Positions 29,291 to 39,557 of a stretch of DNA of 64,000 nt are shown here, one piece after another. Source of the stretch: Buttiauxella gaviniae ATCC 51604. Its GTDB lineage: Bacteria > Pseudomonadota > Gammaproteobacteria > Enterobacterales > Enterobacteriaceae. The DNA lies in assembly GCF_001654835.1 (NCBI RefSeq), contig NZ_LXEP01000008.1, positions 62,001-126,000 of the forward strand, given 5' to 3'. Within the stretch, counting starts at the first letter, position 1. Each line of letters begins with the position of its first letter. Position numbers and translations under genes: made by a program. The notes beneath the pieces were generated by a model, which searched no databases, had not been told where the DNA came from, and was given only the letters and a program-made list of their open reading frames with translations.

Positions 29291-31306
29291 TTAGTGGAAA
29301 AATTGCAATTGTAAAAGCGTATTTTTCAGCTCAATGCACTGTTGCTCATCAAGTTTTTCCAGCGCCTTTTGCACTTCCTGCCGCATCGCAATTAACAATG
29401 CTTTGCGTCCGGAAATGCGTAATTGCTGGCAAAGAAACTCAACACTTAAACGCTGTTGTACCCGGCCACGTAGTGCGTTAAGGGGTAAATCGCTGGTGAG
29501 CAACAAACGGTTCAGAGAGCCCAGACAGGCCTCCACAGGGCGATGTCCAAAGGCAAATCCTGCCAACTCCAGCCAGTCATCACTGTTTAGCGCAGCCTTT
29601 TCATCAGGAATAACAGGTAAGGATTGGTCAATCCACGGTTGCAGCCACTTAATATCGCGCTGTAGCCTCTGCTGCTCATGACCAGTCAAAGCTTCACCTT
29701 GCTCGGTTAACGGCAATAACGCCATCGCCGTATAGCAGCCACTGCTGGCCTCCCGGTGACTACCTACGCGCACCAACCGGAAGCCACAGCTTTCCCAAAA
29801 GCGCCATAACTCGTTAGTAAAACCAAAACTCACCGAAAGATAATCAGCAACAAACATTGCATGATCTTTCACTTTGGCAATCATCTGTTGGCCGCTTTGC
29901 TGACGCTGGCGCAGAGGATGCACAGCAATACGGCTGACGCGCAATCCTATAAGTGTCGCAGCTAATGGACTACCGCCATGTGCTGCCAACGATTGCGCCA
30001 CTAAATTACCACGTGGACGCCGAAATCCGGCCCACACCGCTCGACTGAGATCCTCATGAAGCCCACCCTCCTCCACAAGCCAGGTTGCTCCAATCGTTTC
30101 TCCACGACTGATTGCAGCAATAAAATGCTGCCCCGGAGCATCCAGCATCCGACGCCAGTCCAGTGGTGAAGTACGGTAATGCGCGCCAGACAGTAAGCGG
30201 TACATCTGTTGTAGTTGTTGCGATGGTTGTAACTCGCTGGCACGTTCAATGACCTGCAAAGAAATCGTACCTTGCGGGGCTGTCGTTATGTCGATTTCAT
30301 CAAATAGCAAAACCGCGTCGATTAACTTTTCCAGCGGATCATTTGCAGCCCAACGGATGGGTGTTGAAAGAGTGTAGCGCGTCAGTGCGTCGAGACTTGC
30401 GCAGAACTTGAGTACAAACCCGCGCCCTGTCCCTTCATAACCCTGAACCGTGGTGATGAGTAAAGCCCGCGGGAAATGGGATATTAGCTGGCGTAGCTGG
30501 GGTGCCGGAAGCGCTGCGGCTTCATCAATGATGAGCCAGTCGGCCTGAAATGCATCGGGGTTGGCAAGCAGTGCGTCAGGTGCGACAAAATTGAAACGCT
30601 CGCCTGCATGCTCAGCGAGCACATCCGTCGCCGCTTTTCCCGGAGCGGTTACCAGCCCTTTGACTGGAATCCTTTGCAATAACATCCCCGCCAGCGCAGA
30701 TTTACCACGCCCGCGGGGAGCAGTAACCACCGCAACGCCCGCAGGCATATTCAAAAGTTTAGCCAGAATAGCGGCCTGCTCTGCAAAAGGTGCACCATTG
30801 GCTGCATGCCATTGTGGACGTGGCGAGAAAGCAGGGATTTGCAGCGGCTGATACTGCTGCCAGAGCACGCATTCGCTATCTGCACTGATACAGTGCTGTA
30901 GATGAGCGATAAAATGCGGAGTAGGAATCGCTTCCGGCTGCTCACTCCAGCGGCTTGAATCGCAATCGGGCTGCATCGGCCAATTGTCCCAGTCGGGAAC
31001 CAGCAGAACCAACCAACTGCCCGCTTTAAGCGTTCCCGCGAGGGCTGCCAGCGCTTCAGCATCAAGCCCTTCTCTTGCATCAAAGACCGCATGGAGAATC
31101 TCACGGCCCAATAGAGTGCGCATTGCCGACGTTGCACAATGAAGCGGCAATTCCGGGGCTGCACCAACCCATAGCCAGTCACCGGGTAATTGCCGGGTAA
31201 GAGATTGTACTTGCTGACTACTCCAGGTTTTCTCACCCGCCATGATAATCATACGGCGAATACCAGCATCAGCCATACTGGCGGTTGCTTGCCTTAGCTG
31301 CTCCAT
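29291..31306 (-). CDS. tmcA: tRNA(Met) cytidine acetyltransferase TmcA
   Basis: ATP-dependent enzyme that makes N4-acetylcytidine at the wobble base of elongator tRNA-Met. The ATG at 31306 follows AAGGACGCAAGCC and gives 671 residues, the E. coli length; a GTG 18 bases upstream is weaker. The RecD-like helicase part has the P-loop VTAPRGRGKSALAGML (about 197-212) and the Walker B LIIDEAAALPAP. The GNAT domain has AGFRRPRGNLVAQSLAAHGG and VSRIAVHPLRQRQQSGQQMI (acetyl-CoA loop). ypfJ lies immediately upstream (24 bp between stop and start), an arrangement shared with E. coli. Confidence 0.95.
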   Translation of the reverse strand: MEQLRQATASMADAGIRRMIIMAGEKTWSSQQVQSLTRQLPGDWLWVGAAPELPLHCATSAMRTLLGREILHAVFDAREGLDAEALAALAGTLKAGSWLVLLVPDWDNWPMQPDCDSSRWSEQPEAIPTPHFIAHLQHCISADSECVLWQQYQPLQIPAFSPRPQWHAANGAPFAEQAAILAKLLNMPAGVAVVTAPRGRGKSALAGMLLQRIPVKGLVTAPGKAATDVLAEHAGERFNFVAPDALLANPDAFQADWLIIDEAAALPAPQLRQLISHFPRALLITTVQGYEGTGRGFVLKFCASLDALTRYTLSTPIRWAANDPLEKLIDAVLLFDEIDITTAPQGTISLQVIERASELQPSQQLQQMYRLLSGAHYRTSPLDWRRMLDAPGQHFIAAISRGETIGATWLVEEGGLHEDLSRAVWAGFRRPRGNLVAQSLAAHGGSPLAATLIGLRVSRIAVHPLRQRQQSGQQMIAKVKDHAMFVADYLSVSFGFTNELWRFWESCGFRLVRVGSHREASSGCYTAMALLPLTEQGEALTGHEQQRLQRDIKWLQPWIDQSLPVIPDEKAALNSDDWLELAGFAFGHRPVEACLGSLNRLLLTSDLPLNALRGRVQQRLSVEFLCQQLRISGRKALLIAMRQEVQKALEKLDEQQCIELKNTLLQLQFFH

Positions 31307-31330
31307 GGCTTGCGTCCTTGTCACATCTCG

Positions 31331-32212
31331 TTATTTGGCGGTATTACCGAAGGTATTGCACTGCGCCGGGTCACCGCTATCGAAACCGCGTTTGAACCAG
31401 GTATAGCGCTGTTCTGAAGTACCATGGGTGAAGCTGTCGGGAACAACGCGTCCCTGACTCTGTTGTTGCAGTTTATCATCGCCAATCGCTTCAGCTGCAT
31501 TCAACGCTTCCTGCAAATCTCCGGCATCCAACACTTCTTGTTTTTGCATGCTGTTGCCCCAGACACCCGCGAAGCAATCGGCCTGCAATTCCATTTTTAC
31601 AGAAAGACGATTGCCCTCCGCCTGGCTTACACCCTGCTGGAGCTGGCGGACTTTAGGTTCAATCCCTAACAATTTCTGCACGTGGTGGCCGACTTCATGA
31701 GCAATGACGTAGCCTTGAGCGAAATCACCATCAGCGCCCAGTTTGCTTTTCATTTCATCGTAGAAAGAGAGATCGATATACACCGTGCTGTCAGCCGGGC
31801 AGTAGAAAGGCCCCATGATTGACTGACCTGTGCCACAGCCAGTACGTGTACTGCCACGGTACATCACCATTTTTGGTGGTTGATAAGTGCGCCCCATCTT
31901 CTGGAAAACTTCTCCCCAGGAGTCCTCGGTCGTTGCCAGAATAACCCGGGTAAATTTAGCGGCCTCATCATCGTTAGGGCTAATGGATCGTTGCGTAGAT
32001 TGCTGTTGCGGAACGGGCTGCCCACCGAGCATTGAAGTGAGATCGACACCATAATAGCTCGCCACAACGACCACTATTAATAAGATGATACCGCCTTTAC
32101 CGCCAGGTAAGCGGAATCCACCGCCGCCGCCGCCGCCCCCGAAACTTGGGCCAGAAGAGTTGTTTCGTCTGTCTTCAACATTGTCGCTTTCGCGACGACC
32201 TTGCCAGCGCAT
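31331..32212 (-). CDS. ypfJ: Putative neutral zinc metallopeptidase YpfJ
   Basis: 293 residues, against 287 in E. coli. An N-terminal glycine-rich linker with a run of eight glycines (about residues 23-33, GGGGGGGG) precedes a membrane segment ([18 protein letters not shown]). The zinc motif HEVGHH occurs in [16 protein letters not shown] (about 172), and [12 protein letters not shown] supplies the third ligand region. [20 protein letters not shown] is also conserved. The ATG at 32212 was chosen because GAGG lies six bases before it and it starts [16 protein letters not shown] as in E. coli. The function is unknown. The longer glycine run accounts for most of the extra length. Confidence 0.9.
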   Translation of the reverse strand: MRWQGRRESDNVEDRRNNSSGPSFGGGGGGGGFRLPGGKGGIILLIVVVVASYYGVDLTSMLGGQPVPQQQSTQRSISPNDDEAAKFTRVILATTEDSWGEVFQKMGRTYQPPKMVMYRGSTRTGCGTGQSIMGPFYCPADSTVYIDLSFYDEMKSKLGADGDFAQGYVIAHEVGHHVQKLLGIEPKVRQLQQGVSQAEGNRLSVKMELQADCFAGVWGNSMQKQEVLDAGDLQEALNAAEAIGDDKLQQQSQGRVVPDSFTHGTSEQRYTWFKRGFDSGDPAQCNTFGNTAK

Positions 32213-32292
32213 AGTCGACCTCATTATTCATAACTTGTAATAAGTAGATCGTAGGTGGTTAATTCCAGGATTACCATAGGAAACAAGATGTG

Positions 32293-32323
32293 AAAAAGCC
32301 GGATGTAAAACACATCCGGCTTT
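32293..32323 (-). terminator. Intrinsic terminator of purC
   Basis: AAAGCCGGATGT and ACATCCGGCTTT form a 12-bp stem; on the minus strand it ends in TTTTT. It lies past the ERIC copy downstream of purC and upstream of ypfJ. Confidence 0.8.
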
Positions 32324-32339
32324 AAAGGAAATCTTGCTG

Positions 32340-32406
32340 TAATACCTAAAATAATTCGAGTTGCAGTAATGCGGCTACGCCACTGCAGCTCGAAGTATGA
32401 CGGGTA
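32340..32406 (+). repeat. Short ERIC element with internal deletion
   Basis: Both ERIC termini are present (ACCTAAAATAATTCGAGTTG and CAGCTCGAAGTATGACGGGTA), but the centre is only about 20 bp, so the copy is about 67 bp. This shortened form folds into one long hairpin. It lies three bases past the purC stop. Confidence 0.82.
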
Positions 32407-32409
32407 AAC

Positions 32410-33123
32410 TTAGTCTAATTGAACGCCAAGACGACGAGCGACTTCTTCATAAGCTTCAATCAGGCCACCAAGGCTCTGGCGGAAACGGTCTTTGTCCATC
32501 TTGTCGAGGGTTTCTTTGTCCCAAAGACGGCTACCGTCTGGGGAAAACTCATCACCCAGTACAACCTCGCCGTTGAACAAACCAAATTCCAGCTTGAAAT
32601 CGACCAGGATCAGACCCGCGTCATCAAACAGTTTGCTCAGAACATCGTTAGCTTTGTAGCTTAACTCACGCATACGAGCCAAATTCTCTTTGTTCACCCA
32701 TCCAAAGGTTTCACAGTAAGATTCGTTGACCATCGGGTCATGCATCGCATCGTTTTTCAGGAACAGGTCAAACAGCGGTGGATTTAGCTCAATGCCTTCT
32801 TCAATACCGAGGCGTTTAACCAGTGAGCCCGCCGCGCGGTTACGAATTACACACTCAACCGGCACCATATCCAGCTTTTTCACCAGCACTTCGTTGTCGG
32901 AGAGCAGAGCTTCCATTTGCGTAGGAATGCCCGCCTCTTCCAGTTTAGTCATAATGAAATGGTTGAACTTATTGTTCACCATGCCTTTACGGTCAAACTG
33001 TTCAATACGAGCACCGTCTCCTGCTGAAGTATCATTGCGGAATTCGAGCACCAACAGATCCGGATTTTCCGTGCTGTATACGGTTTTCGCTTTGCCACGA
33101 TACAACTCAGCTTGCTTTTGCAT
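32410..33123 (-). CDS. purC: SAICAR synthase
   Basis: ATP-dependent ligase joining aspartate to CAIR in purine synthesis. The 237 residues equal the E. coli length. [20 protein letters not shown] is the N-terminal nucleotide-binding strand-loop, [20 protein letters not shown] (about 81-100) and [20 protein letters not shown] (about 171-190) are family signatures. A PurR operator lies upstream, and bamC lies beyond it in the same direction, with a terminator between. A strong ribosome binding site (GGAGTAAG) precedes the ATG. Confidence 0.97.
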   Translation of the reverse strand: MQKQAELYRGKAKTVYSTENPDLLVLEFRNDTSAGDGARIEQFDRKGMVNNKFNHFIMTKLEEAGIPTQMEALLSDNEVLVKKLDMVPVECVIRNRAAGSLVKRLGIEEGIELNPPLFDLFLKNDAMHDPMVNESYCETFGWVNKENLARMRELSYKANDVLSKLFDDAGLILVDFKLEFGLFNGEVVLGDEFSPDGSRLWDKETLDKMDKDRFRQSLGGLIEAYEEVARRLGVQLD

Positions 33124-33172
33124 CTTTCTTACTCCAGGTGTGATTTAACTAAAAATTCCGCTATCTGTGTCT

Positions 33173-33188
33173 ACGCACACGTTTGCGT
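33173..33188 (-). promoter_or_regulatory. PurR operator of purC
   Basis: ACGCACACGTTTGCGT differs from the PurR consensus ACGCAAACGTTTTCGT type palindrome at one or two positions and lies 50 bp upstream of the purC start, between the bamC terminator and purC. purC is PurR-repressed in E. coli. Confidence 0.85.
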
Positions 33189-33196
33189 AGCCTAAC

Positions 33197-33225
33197 AGAA
33201 AAAAGGCCAGAGAGCTCTGGCCTTT
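33197..33225 (-). terminator. Intrinsic terminator of dapA-bamC
   Basis: AAAGGCCAGAG and CTCTGGCCTTT form an 11-bp stem with a T-run on the minus strand, starting seven bases past the bamC stop. It separates dapA-bamC from purC. Confidence 0.82.
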
Positions 33226-33231
33226 AAAATG

Positions 33232-34266
33232 TTACTTGCTGAATGCTGCCTGGAATGCAGCTACCAGAGCATCGTTCTGAGACTGCGTCAGCGTGTGACC
33301 TTTCGGATCGATGAACTGCAGACTACTGCGGTTATCGAGGTCGCCCACTTGCAGTTTATAATCGCCACTGGACAGACCCGGGTCTTTCGCCCCTAAATCT
33401 TGCCATGCGCTGTCAGACAATGGTTTGTAAGTTACAGCCATGCTGCCTGTTGAACGCGTAGAGTCGGTGACTTTCATGCCCACTTTCTCAAGCGTTGCCG
33501 GTAAACGGTTCCATACGACGTTGAATGGACCACGCACCACCAGCATTGGCAGGCCAGTGTCGTCAGCGGCACTTTGAACATCAAGCTGCGTTGCTGCACG
33601 ACTTTCTTTCGCGTTTTGCAGATCGGTCTGGGTTTTATCCAGTGCCGCACTGATGCTGTTAAGCATTTCTGCACTATAACGTTGCATAGATGCCGCATCA
33701 GAAATTGGCTTGCCAGCCTGTTCCAGATTCAGCAGCTTAACCACCACAGCTTGTTGATAGCCCTGAGGTTTCACACTGATTTGATAGCGCCCACGGTACT
33801 GCTGATCTTCATCAGCACGGTTCCATTGGACCCAGTCAGTGGTCAGCGTTTGGCTTGCGTCATCACGTTTATCAATACCGTAATTTTTCGCCTGTACAGC
33901 GCTTACGACCTGTGGCCACAGCGTTGCACTACGCGCACTTTCAACCATCAGAGTTGCGGTGTCCCCAGTAAACTGAGTACGTGCTCCACTGACCAATGCC
34001 AGAGGTTGAGCCGGCGGACGGATATCCAGCTGTTTGCCTACTGCGCCGCTGCCGTTGGTGACCGGAATATTGTATTCACCATTCTGCACCGGGAGGATCA
34101 TCCCCGCCGGGGAGTGGATTTCCGCGAGGGGTGCTGCATCCAGATAGGATTCATCACCACTAACCTGGCGCTTATAACGCTGGTCGGTGCTACATGCTGC
34201 TAACAGCATGGCTAACGAAACCACTGCAACTTTCGCCACCGTCGACTTCTGTACTGAGTAAGCCAT
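33232..34266 (-). CDS. bamC: BAM complex lipoprotein BamC
   Basis: Lipoprotein of the outer-membrane beta-barrel assembly machine (BamABCDE). The ATG at 34266 gives 344 residues, as in E. coli. The signal ends in the lipobox LLAACS with C25 as the acylated cysteine. The unstructured N-terminal segment ([20 protein letters not shown]) that binds BamD is conserved, followed by two helix-grip domains; the C-terminus [20 protein letters not shown] is typical. It lies 16 bp after dapA, so both are probably in one transcript, as in E. coli. Confidence 0.96.
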   Translation of the reverse strand: MAYSVQKSTVAKVAVVSLAMLLAACSTDQRYKRQVSGDESYLDAAPLAEIHSPAGMILPVQNGEYNIPVTNGSGAVGKQLDIRPPAQPLALVSGARTQFTGDTATLMVESARSATLWPQVVSAVQAKNYGIDKRDDASQTLTTDWVQWNRADEDQQYRGRYQISVKPQGYQQAVVVKLLNLEQAGKPISDAASMQRYSAEMLNSISAALDKTQTDLQNAKESRAATQLDVQSAADDTGLPMLVVRGPFNVVWNRLPATLEKVGMKVTDSTRSTGSMAVTYKPLSDSAWQDLGAKDPGLSSGDYKLQVGDLDNRSSLQFIDPKGHTLTQSQNDALVAAFQAAFSK

Positions 34267-34282
34267 CAAATCTCCCTAAACT

Positions 34283-35161
34283 TTACAGCAAACCGGCATG
34301 CTTGAGCGCGCTAACAATCACCGGACGACTGGCTTCAGTCAGCGGTGTCATTGGCAGGCGTAAGGTATCGGTCGCCACAAGTCCCAACTCTCTACAAGCC
34401 CATTTGACCGGGATAGGATTGGGTTCAACAAATAATTTATTGTGCAGCGGCATCAAACGTTCGTTGATAACGCGCGCTTGCGCATATTGCCCATTGGCGG
34501 CCAGTTTACACACTTCTGCCATTTCTCGCGCGGCTACGTTTGCCGTCACAGAAATCACACCGTGGCCACCCAATTGCATAAAGTCCAGCGCACTCGCGTC
34601 ATCGCCGCTAACCAGGATGAAGTCATCTTCAACCAGCTCTTTGATCTGGTTTACTCGTGTTAAGTTCCCGGTAGCTTCTTTGATACCAATAATATTTTTA
34701 ATCTTCGCCAAACGGCCTACTGTTTCAGGCAGCATGTCGCAACCGGTACGAGATGGCACATTGTACAGCATCTGCGGCAGGTCGGTGCTTCCGGCGATTG
34801 CTTTGAAGTGCTGATATAGCCCTTCCTGGGTTGGGCGGTTGTAGTATGGAGTTACCGTCAGGCAGCCCACAATTCCGCTGTTTTCAAAACGCTTTGTCAG
34901 CGAGATAGCTTCAGAGGTGGCATTCGCGCCAGTCCCTGCGATAACCGGAATACGGCCATCGGCCAGTTCCAGCGTCATCAGTACCACATCACCGTGCTCG
35001 TCATGGCTCAACGTAGCAGACTCTCCGGTAGTACCTACCGAGACAATCGCCGAGGTCCCGCTGGCGACATGGTAATCAATCAGTTTTTTCAGGCTTGACC
35101 GGCAGACATTACCTTTCTCATCCATCGGCGTCACAAGCGCGACAATACTTCCAGTGAACAT
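34283..35161 (-). CDS. dapA: 4-hydroxy-tetrahydrodipicolinate synthase
   Basis: First committed enzyme of lysine and diaminopimelate synthesis, condensing pyruvate with aspartate semialdehyde. It has 292 residues, the E. coli length. [14 protein letters not shown] (about 43-56) carries the threonines of the catalytic triad, [16 protein letters not shown] the tyrosines near 106-107, and [17 protein letters not shown] the Schiff-base lysine (K161). It is divergent from gcvR and leads bamC. In E. coli lysine feedback control acts on the tetramer. Confidence 0.97.
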   Translation of the reverse strand: MFTGSIVALVTPMDEKGNVCRSSLKKLIDYHVASGTSAIVSVGTTGESATLSHDEHGDVVLMTLELADGRIPVIAGTGANATSEAISLTKRFENSGIVGCLTVTPYYNRPTQEGLYQHFKAIAGSTDLPQMLYNVPSRTGCDMLPETVGRLAKIKNIIGIKEATGNLTRVNQIKELVEDDFILVSGDDASALDFMQLGGHGVISVTANVAAREMAEVCKLAANGQYAQARVINERLMPLHNKLFVEPNPIPVKWACRELGLVATDTLRLPMTPLTEASRPVIVSALKHAGLL

Positions 35162-35306
35162 TGGCCATCCTCTGTGCTAACAAGTGTCTCAATGGTACGT
35201 TTGGTGCAGGATCAAAAGCAAGTCACCAGGTGACGCTACACGGTTGTACGCAACTTTTTTTTATGCTTTCCTTATGATATCTCACCGATTCACAGGAAGA
35301 ACACGT

Positions 35307-35864
35307 TTGACACTCTCACCACACCATTATTTGGTCATTACGGCCCTTGGGGCGGACAGACCTGGTATTGTTAATACCATCACCCGCCATGTGAGCAGTT
35401 GCGGCTGTAATATTGAAGACAGTCGCCTCGCTATGCTCGGTGAAGAGTTCACGTTTATCATGCTGCTTTCTGGCAGTTGGAATGCCATAACCCTGATTGA
35501 ATCAACGCTACCGCTGAAAGGTGCTGAGCTCGATTTATTAATCGTTATGAAACGTACCGCCGCGCAAGAGCGCCCGGCAATGCCAGCAACAGTCTGGGTA
35601 CAGGTAGAAGTGACCGACTCGCCTCATTTAATCGAGCGTTTCACCCATCTGTTTGATGCCCATCACATGAATATTGCGGAATTGAGTTCTCGTACCCAGC
35701 CGGCTCAGGATGGCAATCCACCCCAGCTGTATATTCAGATAACAGCTCATAGTCCGGCAGGTCAGGATGCGAATGTTATCGAAGATGAATTCAAGGTCCT
35801 CTGTACAGAACTTAAAGCACAAGGCAGTATTAACGTTGTGAATTATCCACAGCAAGATGATTAA
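35307..35864 (+). CDS. gcvR: Glycine cleavage system repressor GcvR
   Basis: Accessory protein that binds GcvA and blocks activation of the gcv operon when glycine is low. The start is a TTG at 35307 with AGGA seven bases upstream, giving 185 residues beginning MTLSPHHYLVITALG; the ATG codons further upstream are not preceded by family-like sequence. Two ACT domains are visible (DRPGIVNTITRHVSSCGCNI at 17-36, DSPHLIERFTHLFDAHHMNI near 105). E. coli GcvR has 190 residues; this C-terminus is shorter by a few. bcp follows 14 bp later. Confidence 0.93.
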   Translation: MTLSPHHYLVITALGADRPGIVNTITRHVSSCGCNIEDSRLAMLGEEFTFIMLLSGSWNAITLIESTLPLKGAELDLLIVMKRTAAQERPAMPATVWVQVEVTDSPHLIERFTHLFDAHHMNIAELSSRTQPAQDGNPPQLYIQITAHSPAGQDANVIEDEFKVLCTELKAQGSINVVNYPQQDD

Positions 35865-35878
35865 GACGGAGAGTTGTA

Positions 35879-36349
35879 ATGAGCCCACTGAAAGCCGGTG
35901 ATAGCGCACCGAAATTTAGCTTGCCTGATCAAGACGGCGAGCAAATAAATTTAACCGACTTCCAGGGACAGCGCGTTCTGGTTTATTTCTATCCTAAAGC
36001 GATGACGCCAGGCTGCACCGTGCAAGCATGTGGTTTGCGCGACAACATGGATGCGTTGAAAAAAAGCGGTGTGGAAGTGCTGGGTATTAGCACCGACAAA
36101 CCAGAGAAACTTTCACGTTTTGCTGAAAAAGAGTTACTGAACTTCACCCTGCTTTCTGATGAAGACCATCAGGTCTGCGAGCAATTTGGGGTGTGGGGCG
36201 AGAAATCTTTTATGGGCAAAACCTACGATGGCATCCACCGTATTAGCTTCCTGCTAGATGGTGAAGGGAAAGTTGAAAAAGTGTTTGATGATTTCAAAAC
36301 CAGCAACCATCACGACATTGTGGTGAACTGGCTGAAAGAAAACGCTTAA
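35879..36349 (+). CDS. bcp: Thiol peroxidase Bcp (peroxiredoxin Q)
   Basis: Atypical two-cysteine or one-cysteine peroxiredoxin that reduces hydroperoxides using thioredoxin. 156 residues, the E. coli length. The active-site motif is YPKAMTPGCTVQACGLRDNM with peroxidatic C46 and resolving C51 in the CTVQAC arrangement. It is 14 bp after gcvR and ends at a terminator. In E. coli the hyf operon follows; here perM does. Confidence 0.96.
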   Translation: MSPLKAGDSAPKFSLPDQDGEQINLTDFQGQRVLVYFYPKAMTPGCTVQACGLRDNMDALKKSGVEVLGISTDKPEKLSRFAEKELLNFTLLSDEDHQVCEQFGVWGEKSFMGKTYDGIHRISFLLDGEGKVEKVFDDFKTSNHHDIVVNWLKENA

Positions 36350-36367
36350 TAGCTACGCTAAAAATAT

Positions 36368-36396
36368 TAAAAAAGCCGACTTCACGTCGGCTTTTT
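36368..36396 (+). terminator. Terminator between bcp and perM
   Basis: AGCCGAC and GTCGGCT form a 7-bp stem extended by A-T pairs, with poly-A before and TTTTT after, so it can serve both convergent genes. Confidence 0.82.
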
Positions 36397-36403
36397 ACTT
36401 TCT

Positions 36404-37474
36404 CTAATTTAGCTTATCGTCTATCAACACACTATCCGGCCAGGCATGCACCACCGCTTTAATCAGCGTAGCAAGTGGAATCGCGAAGAAGACGCCCCAG
36501 AATCCCCACAACCCGCCAAAAATCACAACTGACAGAATAATCACCAACGGATGCAAATTCACCGCTTCAGAAAATAACACCGGTACGAGCAAGTTACCGT
36601 CCAACGCCTGAATGATGAGATACACCGCGAAAAGCGTCCAGAATTCAGGGCCAATGCCAAACTGGAATAGCGCCACGCATACTACCGGGATTGTCACGAC
36701 AAACGCGCCAATATATGGAATCAGCACAGAGAATCCGACCAGCACTGCCAGTAGCAGAGAGTAGTTCAAGCCAAAAATCACAAAACCAATATAGGTCACC
36801 ACACCTACAACCAGCATTTCCAGCACTTTGCCGCGAATGTAGTTCGTAATTTGCTGATTCATCTCCAGCCATACCTGCCCCGCAAGCCCACGGTTTCGAG
36901 GTAAAACCCGGCGAACAGCATTAAGCATCTGTTCTTTGTCTTTGACGAGGAAGAACACCATCAGAGGCACTAACACCAGATAAATTGCCAGCGTTAACAG
37001 CCCAACTAATGAAGCCAGTGAATATTTCACCACTTGATCGCCCATCCCCATCATGCGCCCACGCATGTTCTCGGCGATGGCATCAATGATGCCTGCATCA
37101 ACCAGTGCCGGATAACGTCTTGGCAGTGTGGCGGCATAATCAGAAAGTTTATTCAGCATTCCCGGCATGTCACGTATCAGATAGATACCCTGCTGCCAGG
37201 CAACTGGCGCAACTACCAGGACCATCAGCAGCAAAATGCCGACAAACAGCACCAATACAATCGTTGCAGCCCAGGTTCGTGAACATCCGATACGCTGAAG
37301 CCGTGCGGTTGGCCACTCCAGTAAATAAGCCAGCACAATCGCCACCAATAGCGGCGCTAACAGTCCGTGGAAGAAGAATAGAATGACAAATCCTGCAACC
37401 AGAATGACTAGCAGTGCGATAGCCTCCGGATCGCTAAACCGTCGTCGATACCATTGCAACAACATTTCAAGCAT
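36404..37474 (-). CDS. perM: AI-2E-type transporter family permease PerM
   Basis: 356-residue inner-membrane protein of the TqsA/AI-2E exporter family, matching E. coli PerM (YfgO, 353 residues). About eight membrane segments are present: two near the start (IALLVILVAGFVILFFFHGL and LLAPLLVAIVLAYLLEW), one at about 70-90, one near 155-175, and four in the C-terminal half. The conserved GLWGFWGVFFAIPLATLIKA is near 315. The substrate is unknown. It is divergent from bepA. Confidence 0.92.
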   Translation of the reverse strand: MLEMLLQWYRRRFSDPEAIALLVILVAGFVILFFFHGLLAPLLVAIVLAYLLEWPTARLQRIGCSRTWAATIVLVLFVGILLLMVLVVAPVAWQQGIYLIRDMPGMLNKLSDYAATLPRRYPALVDAGIIDAIAENMRGRMMGMGDQVVKYSLASLVGLLTLAIYLVLVPLMVFFLVKDKEQMLNAVRRVLPRNRGLAGQVWLEMNQQITNYIRGKVLEMLVVGVVTYIGFVIFGLNYSLLLAVLVGFSVLIPYIGAFVVTIPVVCVALFQFGIGPEFWTLFAVYLIIQALDGNLLVPVLFSEAVNLHPLVIILSVVIFGGLWGFWGVFFAIPLATLIKAVVHAWPDSVLIDDKLN

Positions 37475-37685
37475 ACATCCCTTCCCTGACAGTATTGTGC
37501 GAGGAGAGATTGTATCTAAATGTCACTGTAAAGACTTTGCTTTTTATGTCTGTTCAATGGCGGTTTAAAATTGTCGCAGATAAGATAGGTCTCAGTCATG
37601 CGGTGGGCTACAGTTCATCTTTGTATGCGAACAAATTCACGTAATACATGTCGAAGATTAACTTTGATTAAACAGGACAGGACGT

Positions 37686-39149
37686 ATGTTCAAGCAGTTG
37701 AAAAAATCGCTGGTTGCAACACTGATGGCAGCTTTGATTGCGGGTCCAGTAACTCCAGCCTTTGCGGACGTTAGCGACCAACTGCCAGATATGGGAACTT
37801 CAGCAGGTAATACTCTGTCAATTGGCCAGGAAATGCAGATGGGCGACTTTTATGTTCGTCAACTGCGAGGCAGCGCCCCATTAATCAATGACCCTTTGCT
37901 CGTGCAGTACATCAACAAACTGGGTATGCGTCTGGTTAGCCATGCCAACTCCGTTAAGACCCCTTTCCATTTCTTTCTGATCAATAACGACGAAATCAAC
38001 GCCTTTGCTTTCTTCGGCGGCAATGTGGTGCTGCACTCGGCGCTATTTCGTTATGCCGATAATGAAAGCCAACTCGCCTCGGTTATGGCGCACGAAATAT
38101 CTCACGTCACACAACGTCACCTGGCGCGAGCCATGGAAGATCAGAAAAAAAATGCTCCACTAACTTGGGTGGGTGCATTAGGTTCTATTTTACTGGCGAT
38201 GGCCAGCCCTCAAGCGGGTATGGCAGCGTTAAGCGGAACACTCGCCGGTACACAACAGGGCATGATCAGCTTCACGCAACAAAACGAGCAGGAAGCAGAC
38301 CGTATCGGTATTCAGGTGTTGCAGCGCTCCGGTTTCGATCCACAAGCGATGCCAACCTTCCTTGAGAAACTGCTCGACCAGTCGCGTTATTCATCTCGCC
38401 CACCAGAAATTTTGCTCACCCACCCATTACCTGAAAGCCGTTTAGCAGATGCACGCAACCGAGCCAACCAAATGCGGCCGGTGGTGACACAATCTTCAGA
38501 AGATTTTTACATGGCAAAAGCCCGTACGTTGGGTATGTACAACTCCGGACGTAACCAACTAACCAGTGATTTATTGGATAGCTGGTCTAAGGGAAATATT
38601 CGCGAACAACACGCGGCGGCATATGGTCGTGCGCTTCAGGCGATGGGTGGTAATAAATGGGATGAAGCCCGTAAGCTTTTACAACCACTGCTTACCGCAC
38701 AACCTACAAATGCGTGGTATCTCGATTTATCTACCGATATTGACCTTGGGCAAAATAAATTCGCGGACGCTATCAATCGACTGAAAAACGCGCCTGATTT
38801 GAAACAGAACCCGGTGTTACAGCTTAACCTTGCCAACGCCTATGTTCAGGCAAAACAGCCAGAGCAGGCGGCAGCAATTCTCAATCGTTATACCTTCACT
38901 CACCCTGATGATAGCAATGCCTGGGATTTGTTAGCGCAAACCGAGGCTGATTTAGGCAATCGTGATCAAGAGCTCGCTGCACGCGCAGAGGTGATGGCAC
39001 TCGTTGGGCGTCTTGACCAGGCTATTTCGCTGCTCAGTAGTGCCAGCGCTCAAGTGAAATTGGGTAGCTTGCAGCAAGCCCGTTATGATGCGCGAATCGA
39101 TCAGTTCCGCGAACTGCAAAAACGCTTCCTTCCGTATTCTAAGATGTAA
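37686..39149 (+). CDS. bepA: Periplasmic metalloprotease/chaperone BepA
   Basis: Periplasmic M48 zinc protease that promotes maturation of LptD and degrades stalled outer-membrane proteins. 487 residues, the E. coli length. A Sec signal peptide ends near AFA-DVSD (residue 27). The zinc motif is [20 protein letters not shown] (H136 and H140), with the third ligand in [15 protein letters not shown] (E201). The C-terminal half consists of tetratricopeptide repeats (from about 310). yfgD follows 11 bp later, so the two are co-transcribed, as in E. coli. It is sigma-E regulated there. Confidence 0.95.
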   Translation: MFKQLKKSLVATLMAALIAGPVTPAFADVSDQLPDMGTSAGNTLSIGQEMQMGDFYVRQLRGSAPLINDPLLVQYINKLGMRLVSHANSVKTPFHFFLINNDEINAFAFFGGNVVLHSALFRYADNESQLASVMAHEISHVTQRHLARAMEDQKKNAPLTWVGALGSILLAMASPQAGMAALSGTLAGTQQGMISFTQQNEQEADRIGIQVLQRSGFDPQAMPTFLEKLLDQSRYSSRPPEILLTHPLPESRLADARNRANQMRPVVTQSSEDFYMAKARTLGMYNSGRNQLTSDLLDSWSKGNIREQHAAAYGRALQAMGGNKWDEARKLLQPLLTAQPTNAWYLDLSTDIDLGQNKFADAINRLKNAPDLKQNPVLQLNLANAYVQAKQPEQAAAILNRYTFTHPDDSNAWDLLAQTEADLGNRDQELAARAEVMALVGRLDQAISLLSSASAQVKLGSLQQARYDARIDQFRELQKRFLPYSKM

Positions 39150-39160
39150 CAGGAGTTACG

Positions 39161-39517
39161 ATGTCTACAGCCGTTTCTATTTATCACAATCCGCGCTGCT
39201 CTAAGAGCCGTGAAACGTTAAGCCTGCTAAAAGCAAATGGCGTAGAACCCGAAGTGGTGCTGTACCTGGAAACCCCTCCGGATGCGGCAACCATCAAAAT
39301 GTTGCTCAGCCAATTGGGTTTTGCCAGCGCACGCGAGTTAATGCGTCAGAAAGAGGATTTGTACAAGGAGTTGAATCTGGCAGATAGTGCATTAAGCGAA
39401 GAGCAATTGATTCAGGCGATGGTCGAAAATCCAAAGCTAATTGAGCGCCCGATAGTGCTGGCTAATGGCCAAGCCCGTATTGGCCGCCCGCCTGAGTCGG
39501 TGCTAGAAATTTTGTAG
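39161..39517 (+). CDS. yfgD: Arsenate reductase-like protein YfgD
   Basis: 118 residues of the glutaredoxin-dependent ArsC family, matching E. coli YfgD (119). IYHNPRCSKSRETLSLL contains the single nucleophilic cysteine (C14), and NPKLIERPIVLANGQARIGR the arginine-bearing loop. Real arsenate reduction has not been shown for the E. coli protein as far as I know. It is co-transcribed with bepA. Confidence 0.9.
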   Translation: MSTAVSIYHNPRCSKSRETLSLLKANGVEPEVVLYLETPPDAATIKMLLSQLGFASARELMRQKEDLYKELNLADSALSEEQLIQAMVENPKLIERPIVLANGQARIGRPPESVLEIL

Positions 39518-39523
39518 TGATAA

Positions 39524-39551
39524 TGGCGGATGCCGCGCTGTGTATCCGCCA
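39524..39551. repeat. REP-like hairpin between yfgD and hda
   Basis: TGGCGGAT and ATCCGCCA pair perfectly around GCCGCGCTGTGT. The GGCGGATGCCGCG arm resembles the REP/BIME unit GCCGGATGCGGCG. It lies between convergent genes, a typical REP location. Whether it belongs to a repeated family in this genome cannot be told from one copy. Confidence 0.45.
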
Positions 39552-39557
39552 AACGAA

